56,469 nucleotides of DNA from CAJQGY01 sp964417685 (GTDB taxonomy: Bacteria > Pseudomonadota > Gammaproteobacteria > Magnimaribacterales > D2472), in the NCBI GenBank assembly GCA_964417685.1, contig CAYQIT010000005.1, positions 1 through 56,469 of the forward strand. Reading direction: 5' to 3'. Position 1 is the stretch's first letter. The number at the start of each line of letters is the position of its first letter. The notes below the pieces were generated by a model. The model had not been told where the DNA came from, searched no databases, and saw nothing but the letters and a program-made list of their open reading frames with translations. Position numbers and translations under genes: made by a program. Below are positions 23,648 to 32,962 of the stretch, piece after piece.

Positions 23648-25984
23648 GTGAATAAAAAAAATTATATTTGTATTGTTTGTATTGGGTTCTTTGTTTTACC
23701 TGAAGCTCTCTATGCAGGAGTTAGAGATCACTTAATTGAGGATAGTAGCAACAATCTATCTTGTTATAGCTATAAACCCTATCTTGGCAACATCAGCAAT
23801 ACTAAAGACTTTGATATTAACTCAACTGAGTTTGAGCTTACCAAAAGTAACAAGTTGATCTTAAATGGAGATGTAGTACTTGATTTTAATGAGGGGTTGC
23901 TTAAAGCAGGTAGTGCAATAATTGATAGAGATAAAAATATTATTGAATACACAAATGATGGCTATATTACTTTGAGCAATGGGCTTTTCTCATCAAAAAG
24001 TGGTTTATTTGATCATGCAAATAAGGCTCTATTTCTAACAAATGGTGAAATGTTTATTCCTGATAGAAATCTCATAATCTCGTTTGATGAGCTTTCAGGC
24101 GGTGTTGAAAATGACATGAATATAGCAGGTGCCTCTATCACTTCTTGTGGTGATCCTTCGGAGGGATGGTCTTTAGAGGCTAAAAGTTTAAATATAGATA
24201 ACGTTTCTAAAAGAGGTTTGGCAAAAAATCTTACATTAAAATTATTTGATAAAAATGTTTTATATCTTCCCTGGATTCCTTTTTCCATATCATCAGAGAG
24301 AGCTAGTGGCTTTCTAGAGCCATCTCTCTCTTATTCATCAGATGGGTTAGATGCAACTATTCCATATTACAGGGTTCTTTCTAGTACATCTGACCTAACT
24401 ATTGCTCCAAGAATAATTGCAAGTAGAGGGACTGGTTTAGAGCTCAATATTAGAAAGGCGCATAATAAAAAGTTCCTAAGAAATTTAGACTTAACTTATT
24501 TAAGTAAAGATAAAGAATTCTCGAGAGAGTTTGAAGAAAAAAAAGGAAGTAGATGGGCATATTCATTAGGGGATAGTTTTCAATATAAAAATTATTTTGG
24601 GTATTTAGATTGGTCAAAATCATCAGATCAGATGGTTCTTAGAGATATTCCAGGAGAAAATATATCTATAGGCAGCCAAAGATCAGAGAATTTAGCACAA
24701 ACTCTATTTTTTAAAGCGAGTTACTCTAATTTAGACATTTCACTAAAGCATGAGGGTTATCAAAGTCTAAATCCCATTCTTACAAATGGATATAAAAAGT
24801 CACCAGAAGTAGATATCAACTATGAAAAAAATATCAATCAATTTAATGTTTCCTATCGAATGAATTATGCAAAGTTTGATGCTGATCTCATTCATGGGTA
24901 TTTTGGCTACAAAACTATGGGTGGATATGTTTATAGAAATGACAATCCTATCGAAGGCTCAAGAATATATTCATCATTAAATATAGAAAATAATAAAATT
25001 TATAAAAATTTAAAAATATCATCAGAGCTTGGCTTTAAAAATATTTCTTATGGCATTAAAAACAGCATGATGGATGTAAACGATGTAACTGTGCCAAATG
25101 CATTAGTGAAATTAAGCTCCTCTTTCTTTAATTCATCAAATGGTTCAGTCAAGATAATTGAGCCTAAATTGGTTCTAGGTTACGTTGGTTATGAAGATCA
25201 AATTAACAATCCTATCTTCGATTCTGATGAGCTGTCACCCAATAATCAACTTTTTAATAATCATAGATTTTCGGGACTAGATAGAATCGGAGACCAAAAA
25301 TTTTATACATTCGGAATAAGCTATCAAAAAATAGTCTCAGGTATGAAAAAGGTAAAAATAGATATATCTAAGAAGATATATCTTGAAGATAGAAAGGTAT
25401 GGCTCAATCCAATGACAGAAATGACTATGACAACAGGCATGACTATGCATGCAGAACCAATAGTAGCTATGGCTAGCTTTATGCCTAAGAAGAACTCAAT
25501 GATTATGATGTATGGAGGATTGGATGAAGAGACTGACTCAATGATGTTGGGTGGACTAAATCTCAAGAAATCATTTGCAAAGGGTTCGCTTGGCTACTCT
25601 AGAAGATATAGAAGAATGGCTGGGAGTTTTAATATAGAAATGGATTATTCTGAGGCATTTGCTGCTTATAAGATTACTCAGAATATAGACCTACTAGCTA
25701 AATTAAAAAGAGATCATGCAACAGACATAAATATAGAAAGCTTGGTGGGATTAAAATATCAAAACTGCTGCATAGGTGTTCAGCTTACTATTTCAGATAA
25801 AGAGCTATCAAAATATATTGGCTTTGATAGTAATGAGAATTATCAATATCTAGACAATGCATGGAATAATATTATCGATATTGAAAACAAAAGCAGGATT
25901 AATCTTAGCTTTGAATTAAAAGGGTTTAACTCTTCCTTTGATAAAATGAGCAGATTGTTTAATAATTCGCTTCTAAATTACTAA
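23648..25984 (+). CDS. lptD: LPS-assembly protein LptD
   Basis: 778 residues from GTG 23648, with AAGG seven bases upstream. A signal peptide (1-23, ending ALYA) precedes an N-terminal OstA-like domain and a large outer-membrane beta barrel. The four cysteines that form the two essential disulfides are present: Cys39, Cys167 and the adjacent pair Cys707-Cys708. LptD with LptE places lipopolysaccharide in the outer leaflet. The presence of lptD implies the cell makes LPS. It leads the conserved run lptD-surA-pdxA-rsmA-apaH. Confidence 0.95.
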   Translation: MNKKNYICIVCIGFFVLPEALYAGVRDHLIEDSSNNLSCYSYKPYLGNISNTKDFDINSTEFELTKSNKLILNGDVVLDFNEGLLKAGSAIIDRDKNIIEYTNDGYITLSNGLFSSKSGLFDHANKALFLTNGEMFIPDRNLIISFDELSGGVENDMNIAGASITSCGDPSEGWSLEAKSLNIDNVSKRGLAKNLTLKLFDKNVLYLPWIPFSISSERASGFLEPSLSYSSDGLDATIPYYRVLSSTSDLTIAPRIIASRGTGLELNIRKAHNKKFLRNLDLTYLSKDKEFSREFEEKKGSRWAYSLGDSFQYKNYFGYLDWSKSSDQMVLRDIPGENISIGSQRSENLAQTLFFKASYSNLDISLKHEGYQSLNPILTNGYKKSPEVDINYEKNINQFNVSYRMNYAKFDADLIHGYFGYKTMGGYVYRNDNPIEGSRIYSSLNIENNKIYKNLKISSELGFKNISYGIKNSMMDVNDVTVPNALVKLSSSFFNSSNGSVKIIEPKLVLGYVGYEDQINNPIFDSDELSPNNQLFNNHRFSGLDRIGDQKFYTFGISYQKIVSGMKKVKIDISKKIYLEDRKVWLNPMTEMTMTTGMTMHAEPIVAMASFMPKKNSMIMMYGGLDEETDSMMLGGLNLKKSFAKGSLGYSRRYRRMAGSFNIEMDYSEAFAAYKITQNIDLLAKLKRDHATDINIESLVGLKYQNCCIGVQLTISDKELSKYIGFDSNENYQYLDNAWNNIIDIENKSRINLSFELKGFNSSFDKMSRLFNNSLLNY

Positions 25985-25990
25985 TCTATT

Positions 25991-27232
25991 ATGAAAATAA
26001 CTAAACTTTTATTCCTTCTATTAATATCTTTTCCATCAATTTCTAAAATTGAAACGCTGGATAGGATAGCTGTAATTGTCGATGACGGTGTTTTGATGGA
26101 ATCTCAAATAGATTTTGCTCTATCAGAAATTATAAAACGATATGATCAACAAAATATTCCTAAGCCCTCAATGGAGATCTTAAAAGAGCAAACTATAGAG
26201 AAGCTAATTATTGATGAGTTGCAGCTACAAATGGCTGAGAGAGCAGGAATAAGAATAAGCGACACTGAATTAAATAACACCATTGCTAGAATAGCTTCAA
26301 GCAATGGAATGACTTTGGAGCAATTTATCTCTTATCTCTCAACTGAAGGTGAGTCCTATGATGTTCTTAGAGAGAATGTGAAGAAAGAAATGACCATTCA
26401 GAGAATCCAAAGAGGTCGAGTTGGGTCAATGATCAATATTACTGACAAGGAATTCGATGCATTTCTTGCTACAGACGAATCTCTAAAAGAGCTTGAGCCA
26501 GAGCTTCAAGTTAGACAAATTTTAGTCAAAAGCTTAGATAAGGCAGAAGAAATTATTACTAGCATTGAAAATGGTTCAGATTTTGGAGAGCTAGCAAAAG
26601 AGTTTTCAATAAGTGCAAATGCCTCGGAAGGTGGAGTAATGAATTGGAGAAAAATTTCAGATATGCCAACTTTATATGCAGAGGCACTTGGTGATCTAGA
26701 TGTTGGTAAAAACTCTTCTCCATTGGAAAGTGGAGCAGGCTTCCATATTCTCAAAGTTGAAGATAAGCGTGGAGATTTTGTTAAATACGAAGATCAATGG
26801 TTGGTGAGACACATTCTACTCATGCCATCAGAAATTAGGACTTTAGAAGAGACCGAAGAAGAGTTGATTGATATTAGAAATAGATTATTGGATGGTGAAG
26901 ATTTTGGGGATCTTGCAAAAGAGCATTCAGAAGATCCTGGTTCTGCATTAAAAGGCGGTGAATTAGAATGGATGGGTAAAGGTATTACTGCCGCTGAATT
27001 TGAGAAAACATTTACAACTTTGGAAATAGGAATTATCTCAGAAGTTTTTGAGACCGAGTTTGGTTTTCACTTTCTTGAGGTTCTTGAAAAGCGAAATAAA
27101 GATATGACAAAGGATGCTATTGAAAACAGAGCATTCAATATTCTTTACTCTAGAAAATATGATGAAGAGCTTGAAAATAGTCTTCGTTCGATGCGTGCCG
27201 AGGCTTTTGTTGAAATCAAAGATTTAGATTGA
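25991..27232 (+). CDS. surA: Periplasmic chaperone / peptidyl-prolyl isomerase SurA
   Basis: 413 residues with a signal peptide (about 1-18). The N-terminal chaperone domain begins LDRIAVIVDDGVLMESQID. Two parvulin domains follow, at about 170-265 (QVRQILV ... GVMNWRKISDMP) and 275-375 (LVRHILLMPSE ... GGELEWMGKG). SurA escorts outer-membrane barrels, LptD among them, to the BAM complex. It follows lptD by six bases and overlaps pdxA by four. Confidence 0.95.
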   Translation: MKITKLLFLLLISFPSISKIETLDRIAVIVDDGVLMESQIDFALSEIIKRYDQQNIPKPSMEILKEQTIEKLIIDELQLQMAERAGIRISDTELNNTIARIASSNGMTLEQFISYLSTEGESYDVLRENVKKEMTIQRIQRGRVGSMINITDKEFDAFLATDESLKELEPELQVRQILVKSLDKAEEIITSIENGSDFGELAKEFSISANASEGGVMNWRKISDMPTLYAEALGDLDVGKNSSPLESGAGFHILKVEDKRGDFVKYEDQWLVRHILLMPSEIRTLEETEEELIDIRNRLLDGEDFGDLAKEHSEDPGSALKGGELEWMGKGITAAEFEKTFTTLEIGIISEVFETEFGFHFLEVLEKRNKDMTKDAIENRAFNILYSRKYDEELENSLRSMRAEAFVEIKDLD

Positions 27233-28212
27233 AGAAAGTAGTATATTCTCCAGGCGAGCCCTCAGGCATTGGCATTGATCTAATTATAAAACTCAGCAAT
27301 TCTAAACAATGGGAAGCACTAAATATACCTGTTTTGACTCTTTCAGATCCAACCCTTTTAAGCGAAAGAGCCAAACTGATTAATCAAAAGATAAAAATAG
27401 AAAATATTGAAAATATTGAAAATATTGACCTGAATAAAAAAGGTATCATTCAAAATCTTGCTGTTTCTAGATGTAAAAATACAACTCCTGGAAAGTTATA
27501 TAAGGCTAATGCGAATTATGTTTTAAAGATCCTAGATTATGGAATCAAGCTAGCTGAGGAATCTAGTAAAACAGGACTGGTTACTGGGCCAATTAGCAAA
27601 GAGAATATTATTAAGATTGATAAAAATTTCACTGGACATACAGAAAGAATACAAGAGCTTACTGGAAGTAAAGATGTTCTTATGCTCCTTGCTTCTAAAA
27701 AACTAAGAGTTGCATTGGTCACAACTCACATTCCTTTAAGTGCTGTGCCTAATGTTATTGACGAAAAAATTATAATGGATAAAGCAATAGTTCTTCATAG
27801 TGAATTAAAGAATAAATTTAAAATAAAAGATCCTAAAATTACGATGCTTGGTCTAAACCCACATGCAGGGGAAGGTGGCAAGATTGGAACAGAAGATGCT
27901 GAAATATTACTTCCTGCTGCCAAAAAACTAAGAAAAATTGGAATAGATATATCTTTCCCAGTTTCTGCTGATACTGCTTTCACTGGCGATTTGTTAAAGA
28001 AAACAGATGCTTACCTTGCAATGTATCATGATCAAGCTCTTCCCGTACTAAAGGCTTTAAGCTTTGGGAAAGCAATAAATATAACTCTAGGAGTGCCAAT
28101 CATAAGGACATCAGTGGACCATGGAGTTGCTTTAGATGTTGCTGGAAAGGATAGTTCCAATTTTTCATCCCTTTTGGAAGCATTTAAGGCTGCAAAGAAA
28201 CTAATTAAATGA
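27229..28212 (+). CDS. pdxA: 4-hydroxythreonine-4-phosphate dehydrogenase
   Basis: 327 residues. The start is TTG overlapping the surA stop (TTGA), giving MKKVVYSPGEPSGIGIDL. Metal and substrate residues are in TGHTERIQEL, GLNPHAGEGGKIG and MYHDQALP, and the enzyme ends with VDHGVALDVAGK. It oxidises 4-phosphohydroxythreonine in vitamin B6 synthesis. An in-frame nine-base repeat inserts Glu-Asn-Ile three times at about residues 58-66 in the less conserved part. It overlaps rsmA by four bases. Confidence 0.96.
   Translation: MKKVVYSPGEPSGIGIDLIIKLSNSKQWEALNIPVLTLSDPTLLSERAKLINQKIKIENIENIENIDLNKKGIIQNLAVSRCKNTTPGKLYKANANYVLKILDYGIKLAEESSKTGLVTGPISKENIIKIDKNFTGHTERIQELTGSKDVLMLLASKKLRVALVTTHIPLSAVPNVIDEKIIMDKAIVLHSELKNKFKIKDPKITMLGLNPHAGEGGKIGTEDAEILLPAAKKLRKIGIDISFPVSADTAFTGDLLKKTDAYLAMYHDQALPVLKALSFGKAINITLGVPIIRTSVDHGVALDVAGKDSSNFSSLLEAFKAAKKLIK
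27400..27426 (+). repeat. Nine-base tandem repeat, three copies, inside pdxA
   Basis: GAAAATATT occurs three times in perfect succession and encodes three Glu-Asn-Ile units. Because the unit is nine bases, a gain or loss of one copy would keep the reading frame. It lies outside the active-site motifs. Confidence 0.9.
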
Positions 28213-28979
28213 TTGATAGAAAAACTCGAAGAAAATTTGGTCAAAATTACCTAAAGGATCCTGCGGTATTGTTTGAGATGGGCGAAGCTATAAGCCCAGC
28301 AGCGGGAGATCATTTTTTTGAGATTGGGCCTGGTATGGGGGCATTAACAAAAACCATAAATAACGATGGGGTTAATATATACGCAATGGATGTTGATCCA
28401 ATAAATATAGATTATTTGAAAGAAAAGATTGTTGGACCGGCTAATTTAAATTTTAAATTAGATGATGTTATGACAACCGATCTAGGATTTCTAAGGAATA
28501 AGACTTACAGGGTGATTGGGAACCTCCCCTACAACATCTCAACTCAAATTATCTTGAAATTACTGGATTATTATTCAAATATTTATGACATGCATTTTCT
28601 TGTTCAAAAAGAAGTTGCTAAAAAAATTGCCAGCACACCATCAAATAAAGATTGGGGAAAGCTAGCTTTAAAAATTGGATCCTTGTTTTCATGTCAAATT
28701 CTATTTGACGTTCCCCCAGATGCTTTTGATATTAAACCAAAAGTTAATTCAAGCTTTATAAGGTTAAGCCCAAAAAGTAATTTGAATATTTCAGCATCGG
28801 ATAAAAGTAAACTATTTAAAGTTATTGATATGGCATTTGTATCTAGAAGAAAAAATATTAGAAATAATCTAAAGAACTTTAATTTAGATTGGTCAAAAAT
28901 TGGTGTAGATCCAACCAAAAGGCCAGAAGATTTATGTTTAAAAGAATTTCTAAATATATCGAAGAATTTAGAATATTGA
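28209..28979 (+). CDS. rsmA: 16S rRNA dimethyladenosine transferase RsmA (KsgA)
   Basis: 256 residues. GQNYLKDP opens the protein, EIGPGMGALT is the S-adenosylmethionine loop, and NLPYNISTQI is the catalytic motif IV. It dimethylates A1518 and A1519 of 16S rRNA and acts as a ribosome assembly checkpoint. It overlaps pdxA by four bases and is followed after one base by apaH; the apaG gene that often lies between is absent. Confidence 0.97.
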   Translation: MIDRKTRRKFGQNYLKDPAVLFEMGEAISPAAGDHFFEIGPGMGALTKTINNDGVNIYAMDVDPINIDYLKEKIVGPANLNFKLDDVMTTDLGFLRNKTYRVIGNLPYNISTQIILKLLDYYSNIYDMHFLVQKEVAKKIASTPSNKDWGKLALKIGSLFSCQILFDVPPDAFDIKPKVNSSFIRLSPKSNLNISASDKSKLFKVIDMAFVSRRKNIRNNLKNFNLDWSKIGVDPTKRPEDLCLKEFLNISKNLEY

Positions 28980-28980
28980 G

Positions 28981-29796
28981 ATGGCTCATTATGTAATAGG
29001 AGATGTTCAAGGCTGTTTTAATGAGCTGGAAGCACTAATCTCTAAGTTTGGATTTGATCCAAATAAGGATAAAATAATTTTTGCTGGCGATCTAGTGAAT
29101 AGAGGTGAAAATTCTTTAGGTGTTCTTGATTTTTGCCTCAAACACAAAGATTCTACTCATGCAGTTCTTGGTAATCATGATTTTTATTTGATGCATTTAA
29201 TTGCTTCAAATGGCGATGACGAGCATCTTCAACAAATACTAAACTCTCCTAATGTAGATAAGTTCTACGAATGGTTAAAGCAATTGCCTTTATTTAAAGA
29301 GATAAAAATAAGTAAAACAAACGAGAGTTTTTATATTTCTCATGCAGGCCTGCCCTTCTTCTGGAGTTTTGAGGATGCTCAACTTTACTCTGATGAAATT
29401 TCTTTTTATTTAAAGAATCATACCTCTGAATTGCTAGGGAATATTTGGGGAGACATCCCAGCTAGATGGTCTAATGAACTTTCTGGTTATGACAGGCTCA
29501 GGACAGCTATAAATTACTTCACTAGAATGCGGTTTATGGATATTGATGGCACCTTAGATCTAAATCATAAAGATGCAAGTTCAAAAAAAGACTTATATAA
29601 ATGGTTTGACCTTACTCACAAAAATTTGAATGATAATGAATATATAATTTTTGGTCATTGGGCATCTATAAAAGGAAAGACTGGATTGGAAAATATAATT
29701 GGATTAGACACCGGATGTGTATGGGGTAAGAAACTTACAGCCATAAGGCTAGAAGACAAAAAATTGTTCTCAGTGGATAGATATGAAAGTTTATAA
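28981..29796 (+). CDS. apaH: Diadenosine tetraphosphatase (symmetrical)
   Basis: 271 residues of the calcineurin-like fold: GDVQGCFNELEAL, GDLVNRGENSL, LGNHD and the late HAGLP and GHWAS. It cleaves Ap4A symmetrically to two ADP, and removes NpnN caps from RNA in enterics. It lies one base after rsmA and overlaps cca by 14 bases. Confidence 0.94.
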   Translation: MAHYVIGDVQGCFNELEALISKFGFDPNKDKIIFAGDLVNRGENSLGVLDFCLKHKDSTHAVLGNHDFYLMHLIASNGDDEHLQQILNSPNVDKFYEWLKQLPLFKEIKISKTNESFYISHAGLPFFWSFEDAQLYSDEISFYLKNHTSELLGNIWGDIPARWSNELSGYDRLRTAINYFTRMRFMDIDGTLDLNHKDASSKKDLYKWFDLTHKNLNDNEYIIFGHWASIKGKTGLENIIGLDTGCVWGKKLTAIRLEDKKLFSVDRYESL

Positions 29797-30802
29797 AGTT
29801 GGCGGTGCAGTAAGAGATAAGATTCTTGGTATTAAGCCAGTTGATAATGATTGGGTTGTGGTGGGAAGCTCACCAGAAGAAATGATATCAAGCGGCTTTA
29901 AACCGATTGGTAAAGATTTCCCAGTATTTCTCCACCCAGAAACCAACGAGGAATATGCTCTAGCAAGAACTGAGAAAAAAGAAGGTTATGGTTATCAAGG
30001 TTTTAATTTTTACTTTGGCAAAGACGTTTCTTTGGAAAAGGACTTATCTAGAAGAGATCTTACTATAAACGCTATTGCTGAAGATCAAAATGGAGTATTA
30101 ATAGATCCTTTTAATGGGATCAATGATATTGAGAAAAAAATATTTAGACATGTATCTTCAGCGTTTTCAGAAGACCCTTTAAGAGCAATCCGTGTTGCTA
30201 GATTTAAATCATACGAACATCTCAATGAATTTAATCTTGCATCAGATACAGATTCTGCCCTTAGAGAAATAGTTGAATCTGAGGAAATATCAAAACTTTC
30301 AATGGACAGGATATGGTCTGAAATTAGAAGAGCTCTTCAGAATGCTCATTCTTCTGAATTTTTTAGAATGCTTATTAATTTTAAAATGAATAAATATTTT
30401 TTACCAAGCCTAAAAAAAACTGAATGCATATCAACTAAAAATGAAAAAATTAAGTGGGCAGAATTACAGCAAAAAAATAATTTTGTTTTAGATGGAAAGC
30501 TACCTATACCAAATGATTTTTCAGTTGTAACCAATACATTAAGACTGATATCTAGGTTAGATAAAAATGATGAGATAAATGAATTAATTGAATTGGTTCA
30601 AGAAATAAATTTCATAAGAAATGAAGAGATAATTAAAGAGCTGTGTGAACTTCCTGCTCTTGATATCTCTCACTCATTTATAGGAGATATATTAACTGAA
30701 TTAAAAAAGATTGATTTTTCGGTTTTAAAAGAAATTGATGCTGATAAGATTAATGAAGAAAAAAATAAGATGTTTCATATAGCATTGATGAAAATTTTAT
30801 AA
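29783..30802 (+). CDS. cca: CCA tRNA nucleotidyltransferase, short HD-less form
   Basis: 339 residues. The nucleotidyltransferase head has VGGAVRDKILG and the metal-binding pair in VDNDWVVVG, followed by RRDLTINAIA and the EDPLRAIRVARF brace. This matches the gammaproteobacterial class II enzyme. The C-terminal HD phosphohydrolase domain of Escherichia coli Cca (412 residues) is missing, so the protein stops at the tail. It adds or repairs CCA on tRNA. The tRNAs in this window already encode CCA, so its role here would be repair. Confidence 0.9.
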   Translation: MKVYKVGGAVRDKILGIKPVDNDWVVVGSSPEEMISSGFKPIGKDFPVFLHPETNEEYALARTEKKEGYGYQGFNFYFGKDVSLEKDLSRRDLTINAIAEDQNGVLIDPFNGINDIEKKIFRHVSSAFSEDPLRAIRVARFKSYEHLNEFNLASDTDSALREIVESEEISKLSMDRIWSEIRRALQNAHSSEFFRMLINFKMNKYFLPSLKKTECISTKNEKIKWAELQQKNNFVLDGKLPIPNDFSVVTNTLRLISRLDKNDEINELIELVQEINFIRNEEIIKELCELPALDISHSFIGDILTELKKIDFSVLKEIDADKINEEKNKMFHIALMKIL

Positions 30803-30805
30803 ATT

Positions 30806-31531
30806 ATGAATAAAACAATTTTAATTACTGGGGCTGCTAAAAGAATTGGAAAAGAGATTGCTCTAACCTTCTCCGAAATGAATTGGAATGTAATTATTCA
30901 CTATAATTCATCTCAAAAAGATGCAGAGGAACTTAAAAATCTTATTAACAATAAGAATCCAGATAGCGCAAAAATAGTGCAAGCGAACCTCGATAATAAT
31001 GATGATGTCGAAAGAATGATATCTGAATCAAAGAGATGTTTTGACACAATTGATATGCTTGTTAATAATGCTTCGACCTTTTACCCAACCCCGATTGATG
31101 ATGCTTCAAATGATGATTGGGATAAGCTTATTGGCTCCAATCTAAAAGGCCCACTTTTCTTGATAAAAGGATTAAAAAGTCATTTAAGCAGCTCTAATGG
31201 TTCAATTGTTAACATTACTGATAGTAATTTAACTAAAGGGGTCGCAAATTTCTCTGTATACACGGCTGCAAAAGGTGGATTAGAATCCTTGACTAAAGCT
31301 ATGGCCAGAGAATTGGCTCCAAATATAAGAGTTAACGCTATTGCTCCAGGAGCAATGCTTGAACCCCCAGGAGTTTCATGGGATGAGGAACACAAAGCAA
31401 ATGTAGAAAATAAAATTCCTCTAAAGAGGATGGGATGTGAAAAAGATATTGCAAATGCGGTCAAATTTCTAGTTAATGCTACCTATATTACTGGCCAAAT
31501 TATTAAAGTTGATGGAGGAAGATCGCTGTAA
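30806..31531 (+). CDS. folM: Pteridine / dihydromonapterin reductase-like SDR
   Basis: 241 residues. The cofactor loop is TGAAKRIGKE with Arg, as in pteridine reductases, then NNASTFYPTP and the catalytic YTAAK. NASTFYPTP and LTKAMARELAP are typical of the FolM/PTR1 group, which reduces dihydromonapterin or dihydrofolate. It is close to folB and folK, whose products make the pterin. It lies three bases after cca. A general SDR function is the alternative. Confidence 0.75.
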   Translation: MNKTILITGAAKRIGKEIALTFSEMNWNVIIHYNSSQKDAEELKNLINNKNPDSAKIVQANLDNNDDVERMISESKRCFDTIDMLVNNASTFYPTPIDDASNDDWDKLIGSNLKGPLFLIKGLKSHLSSSNGSIVNITDSNLTKGVANFSVYTAAKGGLESLTKAMARELAPNIRVNAIAPGAMLEPPGVSWDEEHKANVENKIPLKRMGCEKDIANAVKFLVNATYITGQIIKVDGGRSL

Positions 31532-32592
31532 TGACACATGATGTAGAAAATTATGACGAAATATTCTCAGGTACGAAAGAAGTAGCTGAGAACCTACAAA
31601 TAGATGCTAAAAAACTTCAGCCCTGGATAGATGCCAATGTCCCTGATGCAGGACAAATAGAAAAAATTGAACAATTTAAAGGCGGTCAGTCAAATCCTAC
31701 ATACAAAATAATTACTAAAGGTAAAAATTTAGTTCTTAGGAGAAAGCCTCCTGGAAAATTGCTTCCTTCAGCTCATGCAGTAGATAGAGAGTATAAGGTT
31801 ATTACGGCCCTTTATGAGACGGATGTTCCTGTACCAAGAACTTATGGATTATGCGAGGATGAAGATGTTACTGGAACTGCATTCTTTGTAATGGACTGTT
31901 TGGATGGTGACATATTTTGGGATCCTATGCTTCCCACACTAAAAAAAGAAGAAAGAATTCAAATCTATCAGAATAAAAATAAAACATTAGCTGCACTTCA
32001 TAATGTTGATTATAAAAAAGTTGGTTTAGAGAGTTATGGAAAACCTGGAAATTATGTTGCTAGACAGGTTGCAAGGTGGTCTAAGCAGTACAGAGCATCA
32101 GAAACAGATAATATTGATGCAATGAATAATCTTATTGAGTGGCTGCCTGAGAATATTCCAGATGATGATGAAACATCTATTGTTCATGGTGACTATCGTC
32201 TAGATAATATGATACTAAAAAATAATAAAGTCATTGGTGTCTTGGACTGGGAGCTATCAACACTTGGTCATCCAATTGCTGATTTTAGCTACCATTGTCT
32301 TACCTGGAGAACCGAGCCAATGTATTACGATTACAAAAAACTTAAAGAGCTTGGCGTACCAAATGAAGTTGAGTATCGGGATATGTACTCCGAGGCAACT
32401 GGTAAGGATCTTTCAAATAATTGGGAGTTCTATATGGCATTCAATATATTTAAGGTTGCTGCAATATGTCAGGGTATTTTAGGAAGAGTTAGGGATGGCA
32501 CTGCTGCGAGTAAACATGCTGAAGATAGAGGTATGAAGGTTTACCCTTTGTCTGAAGGAGCATGGTCAATTGTAGAAAATAATTTTAAATAA
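31531..32592 (+). CDS. ACAD10/11-like phosphotransferase
   Basis: 353 residues of the aminoglycoside phosphotransferase superfamily. FKGGQSNPTYKI and LRRKPPGKLL form the nucleotide-binding part, IVHGDYRLDNM is the catalytic loop and GVLDWELSTLGHPIAD the metal-binding part. These are hallmarks of the kinase domain that is fused to acyl-CoA dehydrogenase in ACAD10/11 and is thought to phosphorylate 4-hydroxy-acyl-CoAs. It stands here without a dehydrogenase. It shares one base with folM and its end overlaps the convergent folK by eight bases. Confidence 0.82.
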   Translation: MTHDVENYDEIFSGTKEVAENLQIDAKKLQPWIDANVPDAGQIEKIEQFKGGQSNPTYKIITKGKNLVLRRKPPGKLLPSAHAVDREYKVITALYETDVPVPRTYGLCEDEDVTGTAFFVMDCLDGDIFWDPMLPTLKKEERIQIYQNKNKTLAALHNVDYKKVGLESYGKPGNYVARQVARWSKQYRASETDNIDAMNNLIEWLPENIPDDDETSIVHGDYRLDNMILKNNKVIGVLDWELSTLGHPIADFSYHCLTWRTEPMYYDYKKLKELGVPNEVEYRDMYSEATGKDLSNNWEFYMAFNIFKVAAICQGILGRVRDGTAASKHAEDRGMKVYPLSEGAWSIVENNFK

Positions 32593-32962
32593 TTTCTTTC
32601 AAAGGCTCTGAGACGAACGAGTACTTTTGTACCTCTTCGCTTTCAAATATGATTTCATCATCATTGAGTTGAACTACTATGTCGATATCTAAGCTTCTTG
32701 AACTAAATTTAGCTACATTCCTATCTCTACCGGCCATATCTTCAATGTCTTTAAGCAAAGAATTAAGCTCATTAAATGATTTATCTGAATAACCACTAAC
32801 AGCTAAATTAAGAAAATCATCGCCATCAAAGCCCTCTGAGGCTGTCCTATGTGTTGATGAGAATTTCAATGAATCAAGAATTAAATCAAGCTGCTCAAGC
32901 GCAAAATCAATATTCTTTTCTGGTTCAATATTGCTCCCAATTGATAAGAAATATTTCATCAT
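32585..32962 (-). CDS. folK: Hydroxymethyldihydropterin pyrophosphokinase (HPPK)
   Basis: 125 residues, shorter than the usual 155-160. SIGSNIEPEKNI, the DDFLNLAV strand and SSRSLDIDIVV (aspartates that bind magnesium) are present. It transfers pyrophosphate from ATP to the pterin in folate synthesis. Two consecutive ATG codons open the frame; the first overlaps the folB stop. Several surface loops are trimmed and the C-terminus is short, which I read as streamlining rather than truncation, because the catalytic segment is intact. Confidence 0.88.
   Translation of the reverse strand: MMKYFLSIGSNIEPEKNIDFALEQLDLILDSLKFSSTHRTASEGFDGDDFLNLAVSGYSDKSFNELNSLLKDIEDMAGRDRNVAKFSSRSLDIDIVVQLNDDEIIFESEEVQKYSFVSEPLKEII

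Noticed and set aside
29783..30802. Truncated cca gene
   Set aside because: The catalytic head and brace are complete and the next gene follows after three bases; short HD-less enzymes are a known class.
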